Assembly (NCBI GenBank): GCA_016722025.1
Contig: JADKGZ010000004.1
Coordinates: 248,001 to 312,000, forward strand
Reading direction: 5' to 3'
From: Acidimicrobiaceae bacterium
GTDB taxonomy: Bacteria > Actinomycetota > Acidimicrobiia > Acidimicrobiales > Ilumatobacteraceae
DNA: 64,000 nucleotides
Below are positions 16,614 to 26,556 of the stretch, piece after piece (the stretch's first letter is position 1; the number at the start of each line of letters is the position of its first letter). Under the pieces are notes generated by a model. That model was not told the DNA's origin, did no database searches, and saw only the letters and a list, made by a program, of their open reading frames with translations. The position numbers and the translations under genes were made by a program.

Positions 16614-19334
16614 TCAGCCGGGTTGCAGCACCACGCCGTGCCGCACGGCCCACGCGGCAACCTCTGCACGGCTGGAGAGGCCCAGCTTCATCAAGATGTT
16701 GGAGACGTGCACCGCCGCCGTCTTCGGCGAGATGAACAGCCGCTCGGCCAGCAGGCTGTTGGTGAGACCTTCGGCGATCAGCGCCGCCACCTCGCGTTCG
16801 CGGGCGGTCAGCTCGCCATCCGCGCGCGCACCACTGCCCTCCAGCCGGCGCACGAGTGCCTCCGCCCGATCGCGGCGCCAGCCCGGCCAGCCCTTCAGGT
16901 CGGCGACCGCCTGGCGAGCCACCAGCAGCGCGCCGGAGCGATCGCCTGCCGCCAACATGGCGCTGGCCTGCACCGTGCGGAGCGAGGCGATGCTGGGCAG
17001 GTAGAGCGCCGGGTCTGGTTCGTCGAGCACGGCGGCCAGCGCCGCCACGGCGCCGGCAGCATCGCCTTCGGCGAGCAGCAGCATCCCTTCCGCATGCCGA
17101 CGCAGGAACTCGTGCGACTTGTGCGGCAACGCCCACCCATCGACGAACTCGGAGCGCACGCGAGCGGCCGGAACACCGGCCTGCAGCGCAGCTTGCACGG
17201 TTTCCAGCATGAACCACAGTGAGTGCGTCTTGTCGGGAACAAGTGGCAACGCGATGATGGCGGAGAACACACGCTCGGCGTCGGCCCGGCGACCTTCCAG
17301 AGCCGCCGCAACCAGATGCACGCGATACTCGCTGGGTCGCAGCTCCTCGCTCACGACCCCGCCCAGCTCCACCTCCTGCTCGGCTGCGAGCGCATCGGCG
17401 ACGAGACCCTCCTCGATGCGCAGATCGGCCAGGTGCGAGCGCTGGTGGCAGTACTCGCTGCTCCTGGCGCTCCAGTGCTGGCCGGCCTCGGCGACGAACT
17501 GGCGCATGGCGCGCATGTCGCCGCTGGCCATCGCCGCCTCCGCCTCCCACAGCGCCAGCATGCCGGCGCCCAACTTGTCGAGCCCGCACCTCGCCGCCGC
17601 TTCACTGAGCTCGCTACGCGCCCACGCACCCATCTCGCCATGAGGCGTGACGATGGCGAGGAAGTTGTTCAGCGCCCGGCACTCCAACACGCTGTCGCCC
17701 ACCTGGCGGGCGAGCTCTCTGGCGTGCAGCAGCGCCCGCTCACTTTCGTCGCGCGGCACGAGGTGCTCGAGCGCCGACGAACGCTCGACCGAAGCTTGCG
17801 CCTCCAGCCACTGGTCGCCGTTGCGGCGAGCATCGGCCAGCGCCCGGTCGGCCCAATCCACAGCAGCAGCACTGCGCCGCGCCAGCATGTGCAGCTGCGC
17901 GACGGCGCCGATGCACCGGCCGCGCGCCAAGCCCTGCGGCAAGGTGTCGGCCAGCGCCTCCAGCAGGGCCACCGTGAAGTCGCGCTGATCTGCGTCGAGC
18001 AGCTCGTGATGAAGGCGAGCGATGAAGCGCAGTGACTCCACTCGCTCCAGGTCGGTGACTGCGTTGGCATTCCACTGCTGGGCATAGGCCAGCGCCTCAC
18101 GCCCGAACTCCAACCGCCAGGCCGCATCGGTGGCCACGGCCAACAGCTCCGGATCGTTCGGCGCCTCGGCAAGCGCTTCGCTCGCCAACCGCAGCGCCTG
18201 GAACGATGCACCGCGATCGAGGTAGCGGCGAGCACCTTCACGCGCGATCGCCGGGATCAGCTCGAACTGACCGGCGCCCGACGCGTGCCGCACGAGCGCC
18301 GCGTGGTCGGGCTCGACCTGCGCCCTCAGCGCCGCGAACGAGCGTTCGTGCAGCCGGCGGCGTTCACGACCCAACAACTGCTGCTGCACGGCATCGGCGA
18401 CCAGTGCATGGCCGAACCAGAACGTGTCGTCCTCGGGCTCGACCACGATGCTCTGCGTTGCGAGGCTGCGCAGCGCGACGAGCAGGCGATCGTCGGTGAG
18501 CCCGCACACGTCGAGCAGGATCTCGAACGGAGCAGGGTCGCCGAACACCGCCAGCGCATCGATGACGCGGCGCTCGTCGGGCGGCAGGCCACCCAGCTGT
18601 TGACGCACGGCCTCGTCGAGCGACCATGGCAGTTGTGCGGTCTTCAGGTCGTCGATGCACGCGTCGGGGCCGCAGCACCGCACCAGCTCCTCGACCACGA
18701 ACGGAATGCCGCCGCTGCGCCGGTAGACGGCCTCGACCGCGCCCGAGGATGGGGGCGCGTTGCCGATGGCAGCGAGCAGACCGGCGACCTCCGCCCGGTC
18801 GAGCCGGTCGAGGCGGATCTGCTCCACGTTGTGCTGCCGCTCGAGGCGCAGCACCAGCTCGCCACCGGGTGCCTTGCGCGACAGGTCGTTGCCACGGTAG
18901 GTGCCGACGATGACCAGCTGTGGCCACGCCTGCATGCACACCTGCTCGATGAAGTGCACGCTGTCGGCATCGGCCCAGTGCAGGTCTTCGACGACCAGCA
19001 GTGTGCGACCGGCGGCGACCGCGGCCTCCAGGATGGCACGAGCGGTTGCCGCCGAGTTGTCGCCCGCGGGGCCGAGCTGGCCGACCACGTCGAACGGGCG
19101 GCCCATCGAACCGGGTCGCGCCTGTGCAGTCAGCACCGTCACATCCGCCGGGAGGGCGGCGATGAACTCACGCAGCAGCCTGGTCTTGCCGATGCCGGCT
19201 TCACCGGAGACGAGCGCGATCTCGGGCCCGTCGCCGCTGCGCACCTCGGCAGCCTCCACGAGGCCCAGCAATCGATCCAGCGACGTGTGGCGGCCGATCA
19301 TCACCGGCGACAAGCCGTTTCGCCCTCGCAGCAT
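16614..19334 (-). CDS. Large ATP-binding LuxR-family (LAL-type) transcriptional regulator
   Basis: The product is 906 aa from the ATG at MLRGRNG (an ATG 26 codons upstream is also possible). The AAA/STAND-like N-terminal domain has Walker A GEAGIGKTRLL and Walker B TLLVVEDLHWADADS. The centre is a long helical, TPR-like region (about residues 350-820). The C-terminus is a LuxR helix-turn-helix (LTAREREVAALIAEGLTNSL, SPKTAAVHVSNILMKLGLSS). LAL regulators activate target operons upon ligand binding with ATP. Neighbours give no clear target. Confidence 0.88.
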   Translation of the reverse strand: MLRGRNGLSPVMIGRHTSLDRLLGLVEAAEVRSGDGPEIALVSGEAGIGKTRLLREFIAALPADVTVLTAQARPGSMGRPFDVVGQLGPAGDNSAATARAILEAAVAAGRTLLVVEDLHWADADSVHFIEQVCMQAWPQLVIVGTYRGNDLSRKAPGGELVLRLERQHNVEQIRLDRLDRAEVAGLLAAIGNAPPSSGAVEAVYRRSGGIPFVVEELVRCCGPDACIDDLKTAQLPWSLDEAVRQQLGGLPPDERRVIDALAVFGDPAPFEILLDVCGLTDDRLLVALRSLATQSIVVEPEDDTFWFGHALVADAVQQQLLGRERRRLHERSFAALRAQVEPDHAALVRHASGAGQFELIPAIAREGARRYLDRGASFQALRLASEALAEAPNDPELLAVATDAAWRLEFGREALAYAQQWNANAVTDLERVESLRFIARLHHELLDADQRDFTVALLEALADTLPQGLARGRCIGAVAQLHMLARRSAAAVDWADRALADARRNGDQWLEAQASVERSSALEHLVPRDESERALLHARELARQVGDSVLECRALNNFLAIVTPHGEMGAWARSELSEAAARCGLDKLGAGMLALWEAEAAMASGDMRAMRQFVAEAGQHWSARSSEYCHQRSHLADLRIEEGLVADALAAEQEVELGGVVSEELRPSEYRVHLVAAALEGRRADAERVFSAIIALPLVPDKTHSLWFMLETVQAALQAGVPAARVRSEFVDGWALPHKSHEFLRRHAEGMLLLAEGDAAGAVAALAAVLDEPDPALYLPSIASLRTVQASAMLAAGDRSGALLVARQAVADLKGWPGWRRDRAEALVRRLEGSGARADGELTAREREVAALIAEGLTNSLLAERLFISPKTAAVHVSNILMKLGLSSRAEVAAWAVRHGVVLQPG

Positions 19335-19404
19335 GGTGTGCACGCTACTGGTGAACGCGAGCGAGCCCGGCGGGTTGCTTCCCGCCGGGCTCGACGCAGC
19401 CTGT

Positions 19405-19593
19405 TCAGGCAACGAGTGACTCGCCGGCCGACGTTCGGCCTCGCGAGGTGGGCATGTCGATGACGTCGCACGACATCGGTGACGTCGCCGCGAGCCGCCG
19501 ACGGAACAGGCAGTGATGACGATCGGACCGGGTCAGCGCTTCTGACTGGCGCTGCCGGGCGATCTCCAAGTTGAGGGTGTAGCTGGTGAACAT
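19405..19593 (-). CDS. Small basic protein, 62 aa, unknown function
   Basis: The ATG is preceded by an aagga-type ribosome binding site about seven bases away. The peptide begins MFTSYTLNLEIARQRQSEAL and continues with an Arg/His-rich middle. Short 'MFT...' actinobacterial peptides with similar starts are known, but I cannot name a function. It lies directly upstream of the LuxR-type gene in the same direction. Confidence 0.5.
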   Translation of the reverse strand: MFTSYTLNLEIARQRQSEALTRSDRHHCLFRRRLAATSPMSCDVIDMPTSRGRTSAGESLVA

Positions 19594-19754
19594 GGCAGAC
19601 GTCCTTCGTGGCGTTTTCCGACACCTGCAGTGTGCGCTGCGGGCGACCGTCGCCACATCCGCAGAACGGCGTATATCCGCCCCGAACCGGCACGGCCGCG
19701 TGTAGGTATGTCGCCCGTCACATCGCAGCCGTGATCACCGGGCCGCACCGCCCG

Positions 19755-20747
19755 TCAGTCGGCGAAGGCGTCGATCATCGCATGCACGTCGCCCAGCGGG
19801 TAGAGGATGGGGCACGTACACCCGTGGTCGATGTACTCCTGCACCTTCGCCTTTGCCTCTGCCGGGGTACCGCTGGCGGTGAGCATCTGCACGATCTCGT
19901 CGGGCACCAGCTTGCTGGCGGCTTCCACCTGGTCGTGGGTTGCGGGCCAGGTGAGCACCTCGCCCACCTTGTCGAGCAAGCGCTGCGGCACGCCGGAGGC
20001 CTTCATGATGTGCGGCTGCTGGCCGAGGTACTGGGTCACCATCATGCGCGCCATGTCGAGCGCGGTCTCGCGGTCCTCGTGCACGCTGCACACCACCAGC
20101 TGTGGCCGGTCGATGTCGTCGATGCTGCGGCCGGCCTTGGCGGCGCCGGCGGCCAAGGCCTCCATCGCCCGCTGGTTGTAGTCGGGGGAGACGAGGTAGT
20201 TGAGCACGGCGCCGTCGGCGATCTCGCCGGTGAGCTCCATCATCTGCATGCCGGTGGCGCCGATGTAGATGGGCACGTCCTTCGCGCGACGCTCCTGGTA
20301 CACGTAGTCGAGCTCGACGCCGTCGAGGTGCACGTAGGTGCCGTCGAACGTGACGGTCTCGTTGTGCAGCAGCGCCCGCACGACGGTGACGATCTCGCGC
20401 ATCACCGTGAGCGGGCGAGCTCGTTCGATGCCCACCTTCGCCGCCAGCGGATCCCACCAGGCGCCGATGCCCAGGATCACGCGGCCGGGAGCCAGGTCGT
20501 CGAGGGTGCTGAAGGTGGCGGCGAGACGGGCCGGGTTGCGGCTCCAGCAGTCGACCACGCCCGAGCCGACCTTGATGTGGTCGGTGACGCTGGCGAACGC
20601 GGCCATCGGCACGGTGGCCTCGCGCACGAGCCGGCTCTCCGCCTGCCAGACCGCGTGAAACCCCTTCGCCTCGGCGTACTGGGCGATGGCCATGCCCTCG
20701 CGGATCGGGTGCGCATCCTGCAGGTAGACGGCCATCGGCGTGCTCAT
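19755..20747 (-). CDS. LLM-class (luciferase-like) F420-dependent oxidoreductase
   Basis: The product is 330 aa starting MSTPMAVYLQDAHP. The TIM-barrel signature elements are present (AQYAEAKGFHAVWQAES, VGSGVVDCWSRNPARLAATF, LAPGRVILGIGAWW, VPIYIGATGMQMMELTGEIA). In Actinobacteria this subgroup usually uses coenzyme F420, fitting the cofC gene later in the window; FMN use cannot be excluded. The substrate is unknown. A GTG three codons upstream is an alternative start. Confidence 0.85.
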   Translation of the reverse strand: MSTPMAVYLQDAHPIREGMAIAQYAEAKGFHAVWQAESRLVREATVPMAAFASVTDHIKVGSGVVDCWSRNPARLAATFSTLDDLAPGRVILGIGAWWDPLAAKVGIERARPLTVMREIVTVVRALLHNETVTFDGTYVHLDGVELDYVYQERRAKDVPIYIGATGMQMMELTGEIADGAVLNYLVSPDYNQRAMEALAAGAAKAGRSIDDIDRPQLVVCSVHEDRETALDMARMMVTQYLGQQPHIMKASGVPQRLLDKVGEVLTWPATHDQVEAASKLVPDEIVQMLTASGTPAEAKAKVQEYIDHGCTCPILYPLGDVHAMIDAFAD

Positions 20748-20834
20748 GAGCGCCACGCTACCCCCTCGACAATTCGCACGTCCCCCCTCCCGCCCACCAC
20801 CTTCACGGAAGAGGCCGCGGGGCGGGGCGGCGGC

Positions 20835-21854
20835 TCAGAGGCGGGCGAAGAGGCGCCGGGCTTGCTCGGCAGCCTTGGCGCGGACTTCGGCGAGGTCGAC
20901 TCGAGTGGGCACGCCGTCGGCGAGCAGGACCTCGCCATCGACCTCCACCTGCAGTGCTCTCACCCCGGGCGTGAACGCCACGTGCCATGGGCTGTCGGCG
21001 TGGTCGTAGTTCCACGTCACCCGGTCGTGACGGGCCTCGGGGAACAGCCGGTAGCCGTTCTCCAGCCATTGCCAGACCGTGTCGGGCGAGGCGAGCACGT
21101 CGTCCTCGCGCAGGCGCACGTAGGCCAGCCGGGCTTCTTCGAGCATGTCGGCGCCGATGCCATCGGTGCCGAGCACGACGCGGTTCGGCCGCGCAGCCGG
21201 CCGCGCGTAGCCGACGGAGTTGTTCATGTTGCTGCGCGGGTTGTGCGCGATGGTGCCCGGCAGGTCGCGGTCGAGGTGCACGCAGTGGACGAGATGCCAA
21301 TCGTCGGTCGCCAACGCATGCAACCGCTCCCCCGCGTTCGCATCGTCGGGCCCCTCGGCCACGTGGATGTGCACACCGACACCGAGTTCCGCCGCCAGCT
21401 CGGCTGCACCGCGCAACGTGTCGTCGGTGCACGTGAACGCGGCGTGCACGCCCACCATGCCACGGCCGCCGGCGCGAAGGAAGCGCTCGTTCTCGGCAAG
21501 GCCGCGACGGGCGCCCTCGGCGCCGTGCCGATCGGTGACGCCGTAGGCGACGTTGGTGCGCACGCCCACCGCCGCGCACGCGTTTGCGATGACGGACAGG
21601 CTGCCCTCGATCGCGGAAGGTGACTCATGGTGGTCGACGATCGCTGTCGTGCCGCATTGCAGCGCCTCGACGGCGGCGAGCATCGCCGACCAGCGGATCA
21701 TCTCCTCGTCGAGCGCCACGTCGAGCCGCCACCAGACCTGCTCGAGGATCTCGATGAACTTCGTGGGCTGCCGAGGCGGTGCCGGCATGCCGCGCGCGAG
21801 CGCGGAGTACAGGTGGTGGTGGCTGCAGACCATGCCTGGTGTGACGGCGCTCAT
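20835..21854 (-). CDS. Amidohydrolase of the SsnA/TRZ-ATZ (aminohydrolase) type, short N-terminus
   Basis: The product is 339 aa. It has the metal motif PGMVCSHHHLYSALARG right at the start, then TTAIVDHHESP, VHAAFTCTDDTL, HIHVAEGPDD, HCVHLD, NPRSNMNNSVGYA and LGTDGIGADM. These are the residues of cytosine/guanine/atrazine-type deaminases. SsnA is the closest named relative I recall. The usual ~50-residue N-terminal half of the beta-sandwich is missing: the frame upstream of MSAVTPG shows no homology and runs into the divergent gene's promoter. It may be a compact subfamily or an annotation limit. Confidence 0.78.
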   Translation of the reverse strand: MSAVTPGMVCSHHHLYSALARGMPAPPRQPTKFIEILEQVWWRLDVALDEEMIRWSAMLAAVEALQCGTTAIVDHHESPSAIEGSLSVIANACAAVGVRTNVAYGVTDRHGAEGARRGLAENERFLRAGGRGMVGVHAAFTCTDDTLRGAAELAAELGVGVHIHVAEGPDDANAGERLHALATDDWHLVHCVHLDRDLPGTIAHNPRSNMNNSVGYARPAARPNRVVLGTDGIGADMLEEARLAYVRLREDDVLASPDTVWQWLENGYRLFPEARHDRVTWNYDHADSPWHVAFTPGVRALQVEVDGEVLLADGVPTRVDLAEVRAKAAEQARRLFARL

Positions 21855-21943
21855 CGAGCCGAACGGTAACCGCTGCGACCGACACGACCACCACGACGTC
21901 CGCGGCCGAAGGGGCGGCCACGACGGATTGCTACTGTCCTGCA

Positions 21944-24900
21944 ATGCAACGCGCACTCGTTGCGCTGGTGGCGGCATCGTCGTGCCTCACGAGCGTTCCC
22001 CTCCTGCCCATCGCGAGCGTCGACGCGGCGGCGCCGGCGGTAGTGGTGCTCAACGAACTGCACTACCACCCCGGCGACGACAACCCGGCGGCCGAGTTCG
22101 TCGAACTGCACAACACCACCGGTGGCCAGGTGGATGTCGGCGGCTGGTGCATCAGCGGTACCGGCTTCTGCTTCGGACCTGGAGCAGCCATCGCCGCCAA
22201 CGGATTCGCCGTGGTCACCGGATCGATGTACAGCGGTGCACTCTCCAACGGCGGCGAACGCATCCGGCTGCGCGACGCGAGCGGCACGACGGTCGACGAG
22301 CTCACGTATGCCGATGCCGGCGAATGGCCCGCTCTCGCCGACGGCGACGGGCACTCGCTGCAGCGCCGCGACCCGCTGCTCGCGGGCACGGATCCGGCGA
22401 ACTGGCTCTCGGCCCCGCCGACGATAGGAGTGAAGAACGGTGTTGCCGGCACGGGGCTGATCCCCGCGTGGAAGGCCGTCACGCACACCGTGCTCCCCGC
22501 CCCCGGACAGCCGCTCGAAGTGACGGCGACGCTGCTCAATGCAACCACCGCGACGCTCATCTACCGCGTCGGGTTCGGTGTCGAGGTACTCGTCCCGATG
22601 AACGTCTCGGGCACCACCGCAACCGCTTCCATCCCCGGTCAGGCCGCTGGTGCGCTGGTGCGCTACCGCCTGGCATCGCTGTCACCCACGAACGGCACCA
22701 CCGGCACCTGGCCACGTCAAGGCGACGGGGCCACCTACACGGGCACCACGGTTGCCACCAGCGTCACCTCGAGACTGCCGCGATTCGAGTGGTTCATCAG
22801 CGATGCCACCTACGCGCAAGCAGCCAACGACCTCACGCTCACCGGCGACGACGGCTACCCATGCGTCTTCGCCTACAACGGCACCATCTTCGACGGCTCG
22901 AAGGCGCGCGTGAAGGGGCAGGTCTCGCGCTTGTTCCCGAAGAAGAAGTGGAAGATGGTGCTGCCCGCCGGACACACCCTGATGATCCCCGACGTGCTGC
23001 CCGAGCCGGTCGACGAGTTCGCGCTCCACAGCAGCTACGCCGACAAGTCGTTCCTTCGTGAAGCCCTCGCGGCGGAGATGATGATCGACGCCGGCATGCC
23101 GGCCTCGCAAGCGTTCCCCGTGCGCCTCGAGCGCAACGGCGCGTTCTACGGCCTGTACACCTACCTCGAGCAACAGGACGGCACCTGGCGCGACCGCTAC
23201 GGCCTCGACGACTCGGTCATCTACGAAGTCGGCGGCGGCCGCGTGTTCGGGCTGCTCGCCGCCGGCGACGCCAACCTGTCGCAGACCTCGCTGCGCACGA
23301 AGTACGAGAAGGAGACGTTCGAGTACCAGAACGACGACGCATTGCGCTCGCTGATCCGCACCACCAACTCGCTCTCGGGTACCTCCCTGCGCAACTGGAT
23401 CTCGGCGAACGTCAACGTGCCCTCGGTGGTCAACGCCCTCGCTGCCTCGGTGGTGATCCAGCACCAGGACTGGGGCCACAAGAACTACCGGCTGTACCTC
23501 GACGAGCACGGAAGATGGGGCACCATTCCGAGCGACTACGACCTCGTCCTCGGCCGGCGCTGGTCGAACACGCTCGGGGCCCTCGACAGCACGGTGTACG
23601 TGGGCGGCTCGTTCGAGCAGCCCGGTGGCCCGCTGTTCGCGCCCTTCTGGTTCGATCCGCTGCTCTCGCAACTGGTTCGCCGCCGCATCCGCGAGCTCAC
23701 CGAGCAGCTGCTCGATCCCACCACGGTTGCAGCGCGGGTGGCGCAGCTCAACGAGCAGGTACGAGCGGAAGCTGCGCTCGACCGGCAGATCTGGGGCACC
23801 TACGGCAACGACGAGTCTCCGGATTCAGCGGGCAACCGCATCATGAGCTCGTACGTCACACCGCAGTTCAACCGCATCCTCGGCACGTTCGCCGGCACCG
23901 GCCGCGTGGCGGGCACGCCACAGCCGGCGGTACCCGCCGTTCGCGTCTCCTCGGTCCAGCGCCAGCCGGTGTTCTCGGTACCCGAGCACGTCGTCATCGC
24001 CAACGACTCGAACGACACCGTCGACATCAGCGGGTTCAGCATCGACGGCATCGATCTCGTAGTACCTGGCGGCACGGTGCTGCTGGCCGGGCAGAGCGTC
24101 GTGTTCGCTTCCGCCGAGGCCGGTTCGTTGGTGGGCGCGTTCTCGTGCTGCCTCATGGGCGGCACCTATTCGGGCGACATCGACGACAAGGGTGAAGTCC
24201 TCACGCTGCGCACCCCGACGGCGCCGCCATCAGCGCCACCGTCGACACCGGCAACCTCACTCCCGCGAACACGCACACGGAGATCGCCGGGCTTCCCAAT
24301 CGGTCGGCACTGGTCTCCATCGTCGCCACCGCCACAGCCGGGCCCGGGTACCTGCAGGTGCTGCCGTGCGGCGCCGCGCCCGGGGCGTCGTCGAACCTCA
24401 ACACCGACGCTGCCGGCCAGACCCGCGCCGCGCTCGCAGTGGTGCAGTTCGACGCCGCCGGCAAGGCCTGCATCTACAACGAGACCGCCACTCACGTCAT
24501 CGCCGACCTGCAGGGCTACTTCGCACCCGGCGCGTTCGACGACACCGCCGACGTTCGCCTGCTCGACACGCGCAGTGGCGCGCGTCGCACCGCCGGCACG
24601 CGGACCACCATCACCGGGCTGCCCAACCGCTCGGCCGTCGTGTCGGTGGCCGCCACCCCCCCCGCTGGTTCCGGATACCTGCAGGTGCTCGCGTGTGACG
24701 CCGCGCCGGGCGGGTCGTCGAACCTCAACACCGACGCTGCCGGCCAGACCCGCGCCGTGCTCGCAGTGGTGCAGTTCGATGCCGCCGGCAAGGCCTGCAT
24801 CTACAACGAGACCGCCACTCACGTCATCGCCGACCTGCAGGGCTACTTCGCACCCGGCGCGTTCGACGACACCGCCGACGTTCGCCTGCTCGACACGCGC

Positions 24901-25236
24901 AGCGGCGCAGCGCCGGCGAGCGGCAGCCAGTCCTCGATCACCGGCAACGCCGGTCGCTCGGCACTCGTGTCCATCAGCGCAACCGGGGCCACGGCCGGCG
25001 GTTACCTGCAGGTGCTCGCATGCGGCACTGCTGCCGGTGCCTCGTCGAACCTCAACACAGATGGTGCGGGGCAGACGATCGCCAACCTGGCGGCAGTGCA
25101 GTTCGGCGCCGATGGCCGGGCCTGCGTCTTCACCTCCGCGAGCACGCACATCATCGCCGACCTGCAGGGCTACTTCGTCGCCGGCACCTTCGACGACGTT
25201 GCCGACGCTCGCCTGGTCGACACTCGTACCCGCTGA
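21944..25236 (+). pseudogene. Secreted CotH-kinase / lamin-tail protein with C-terminal repeats, one apparent frameshift
   Basis: The corrected length is 1097 aa. A signal peptide (ALVALVAASSCLTSVPLLPI) is followed by a lamin-tail domain (VVLNELHYHPGDDNPAAEFV). A CotH-kinase domain spans about residues 280-580 (DGSKARVKGQVSRLFPKKKW, HSSYADKSFLREALAAEMM, LDEHGRWGTIPSDYDLVLG). A second lamin-tail-like domain is next, then three 109-aa repeats with LQGYF and DTR motifs. At about 24211-24216 the frame changes; adding one base to the C run gives LRNPDGAAISATVD and joins the repeats. CotH proteins are secreted protein kinase-like enzymes or surface adhesins; the role here is unknown. Confidence 0.8.
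24285..25236. repeat. 327-bp direct repeats, three units, two nearly identical
   Basis: Equivalent points recur at 24391, 24718 and 25045, exactly 327 bp (109 codons) apart. Over about 180 bp, units one and two differ at only two positions that I could find. Unit three is diverged. Such identity suggests recent duplication or gene conversion. Confidence 0.92.
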
Positions 25237-25248
25237 GCCGCGCCAGCC

Positions 25249-25317
25249 GAACCGCGCTACCGGAACCGCGCTACCGGAACCGCGCCACCCGAACCGCGCC
25301 GGCCGAACCGCGCACCG
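25249..25317. repeat. 14-bp non-coding tandem repeat, about five units
   Basis: Units beginning gaaccgcgc start at 25249, 25263, 25277, 25291 and 25305. They occupy nearly the whole gap between the CotH gene and the convergent serine hydrolase gene. The first two units are identical. I see no terminator hairpin other than what the repeat itself might form. Confidence 0.9.
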
Positions 25318-25320
25318 GAA

Positions 25321-26454
25321 CTACAACGCGGCGTAGACCGCGTCGATCAGGGTGCGGTTGCGAGTGCTCTGCCAGCGCGGGATCACGTGGTTCATCACGT
25401 AGCCGAACGACACGCCGGCGTCGGGGTCGCCGAAGCCCAACGCACCTCCGGTGCCGAAGTGGCCGAAGCTGCGCGAGTTCGTGCCCAGCGGCCGGCGACC
25501 GGAGGTGGGTACGAACCCGAGGCCGAACGCGACGTCCTCACCCAACACCGGGCACGGCCCTTCCGACTGAACCCGGGTGGCCTCCGCGAGCAGCGCGGGC
25601 GACAGCAGCCGGTGCGGCTCGATGATCGCGCCATACAGGCGGGCCAGCCCGACCGCCGTGCCGTGGCCGTTGGTGGAAGGCACCTGCGCGGCGCGCCACT
25701 CGGCCGTGTTGACGACACCGTTCGACGAGTAGCCGGGCGGGTTGAAGTAGCCCAGCATCGGAAGATGAGCATCGCCTTCGATGGTGAACGGGTCGATCGC
25801 GCCCAGGGGTGCCGATGGCGCCCAGATGACATCTGCGCAGCGGGCCTGCTGGTCGGAGGTGAGACCCCAGTGCACATCGGCCGCGAGCGGTTCCGTGAGG
25901 CGGCGCAACCGGGCACCCGGCAACTCGCCGGTCACCCGACGAACGATCTCGCCCACGAGATGACCGTACGTGTTGGTGTGGTAGATGTGCCGCGAACCGG
26001 GTTCGAACCACGGGTCGGTGGCGGCAAGTGCGTCGGCCATCCGCTGCCAGTCCCAGAGATCGTCGTCGGTGAGTCGCTCGCGGATCGCAGGCACACCGGC
26101 GCGGTGGCAGAGCGCTTCGCGGATGGTGGCGCGCTGCTTGCCGCCGGCGGCGAACTCGGGCCACACCGAAGCGATCGGATCGTCGAGACCGACCGAGCCG
26201 TCATCGACGAGCTGCAGCGCCAACAAGGCGACGATGGCCTTGCCGACGGAGTAGAAGTTCACCAGCGTGTCGCGACGCCAGAGCTGCGTGCGCGCCTCAT
26301 CGGCCCAGCCGCCGACAAGATCGACCACTGCCTCGCCGCGCACCATCACGCACACTGCTGCACCCACTTCGCCGCGCTCGAGGAAGTTGCCTTCGAAGGC
26401 GTCGCGCACGCTCGCGTACCGGGGGTCGCAGTGCCCGCTGATCGGAGTGTCCAT
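25321..26454 (-). CDS. Beta-lactamase-fold serine hydrolase (class C / EstB-like)
   Basis: The product is 377 aa. It has the nucleophile motif FYSVGKAI (Ser-x-x-Lys) near residue 70 and the Tyr-containing motif YHTNTYGHLVGEI near 157. The C-terminal region (FGHFGTGGALGFGDPDAGVSFGYVMN) holds the third catalytic element (His-x-Gly type). No signal peptide is seen, so a cytoplasmic esterase or peptidase is more likely than a secreted beta-lactamase. The gene is convergent with the CotH gene. Confidence 0.87.
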   Translation of the reverse strand: MDTPISGHCDPRYASVRDAFEGNFLERGEVGAAVCVMVRGEAVVDLVGGWADEARTQLWRRDTLVNFYSVGKAIVALLALQLVDDGSVGLDDPIASVWPEFAAGGKQRATIREALCHRAGVPAIRERLTDDDLWDWQRMADALAATDPWFEPGSRHIYHTNTYGHLVGEIVRRVTGELPGARLRRLTEPLAADVHWGLTSDQQARCADVIWAPSAPLGAIDPFTIEGDAHLPMLGYFNPPGYSSNGVVNTAEWRAAQVPSTNGHGTAVGLARLYGAIIEPHRLLSPALLAEATRVQSEGPCPVLGEDVAFGLGFVPTSGRRPLGTNSRSFGHFGTGGALGFGDPDAGVSFGYVMNHVIPRWQSTRNRTLIDAVYAAL

Positions 26455-26556
26455 CGCCAGATCCTCGCAGACACGCGTGCACCTGCTGGCACTGCGGGTG
26501 TGGTGTGTTCCGCGACGCCCACCGCTGTCGCGGCGAGCGCTGAGCGTGGCGACTGC

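Noticed and set aside
21944..25336. Single uninterrupted 1130-aa reading of the CotH gene
   Set aside because: After about 24213 that frame becomes low-complexity Pro/Arg/Thr sequence, whereas the neighbouring frame carries clean 109-aa repeats. A frameshift is the better explanation.
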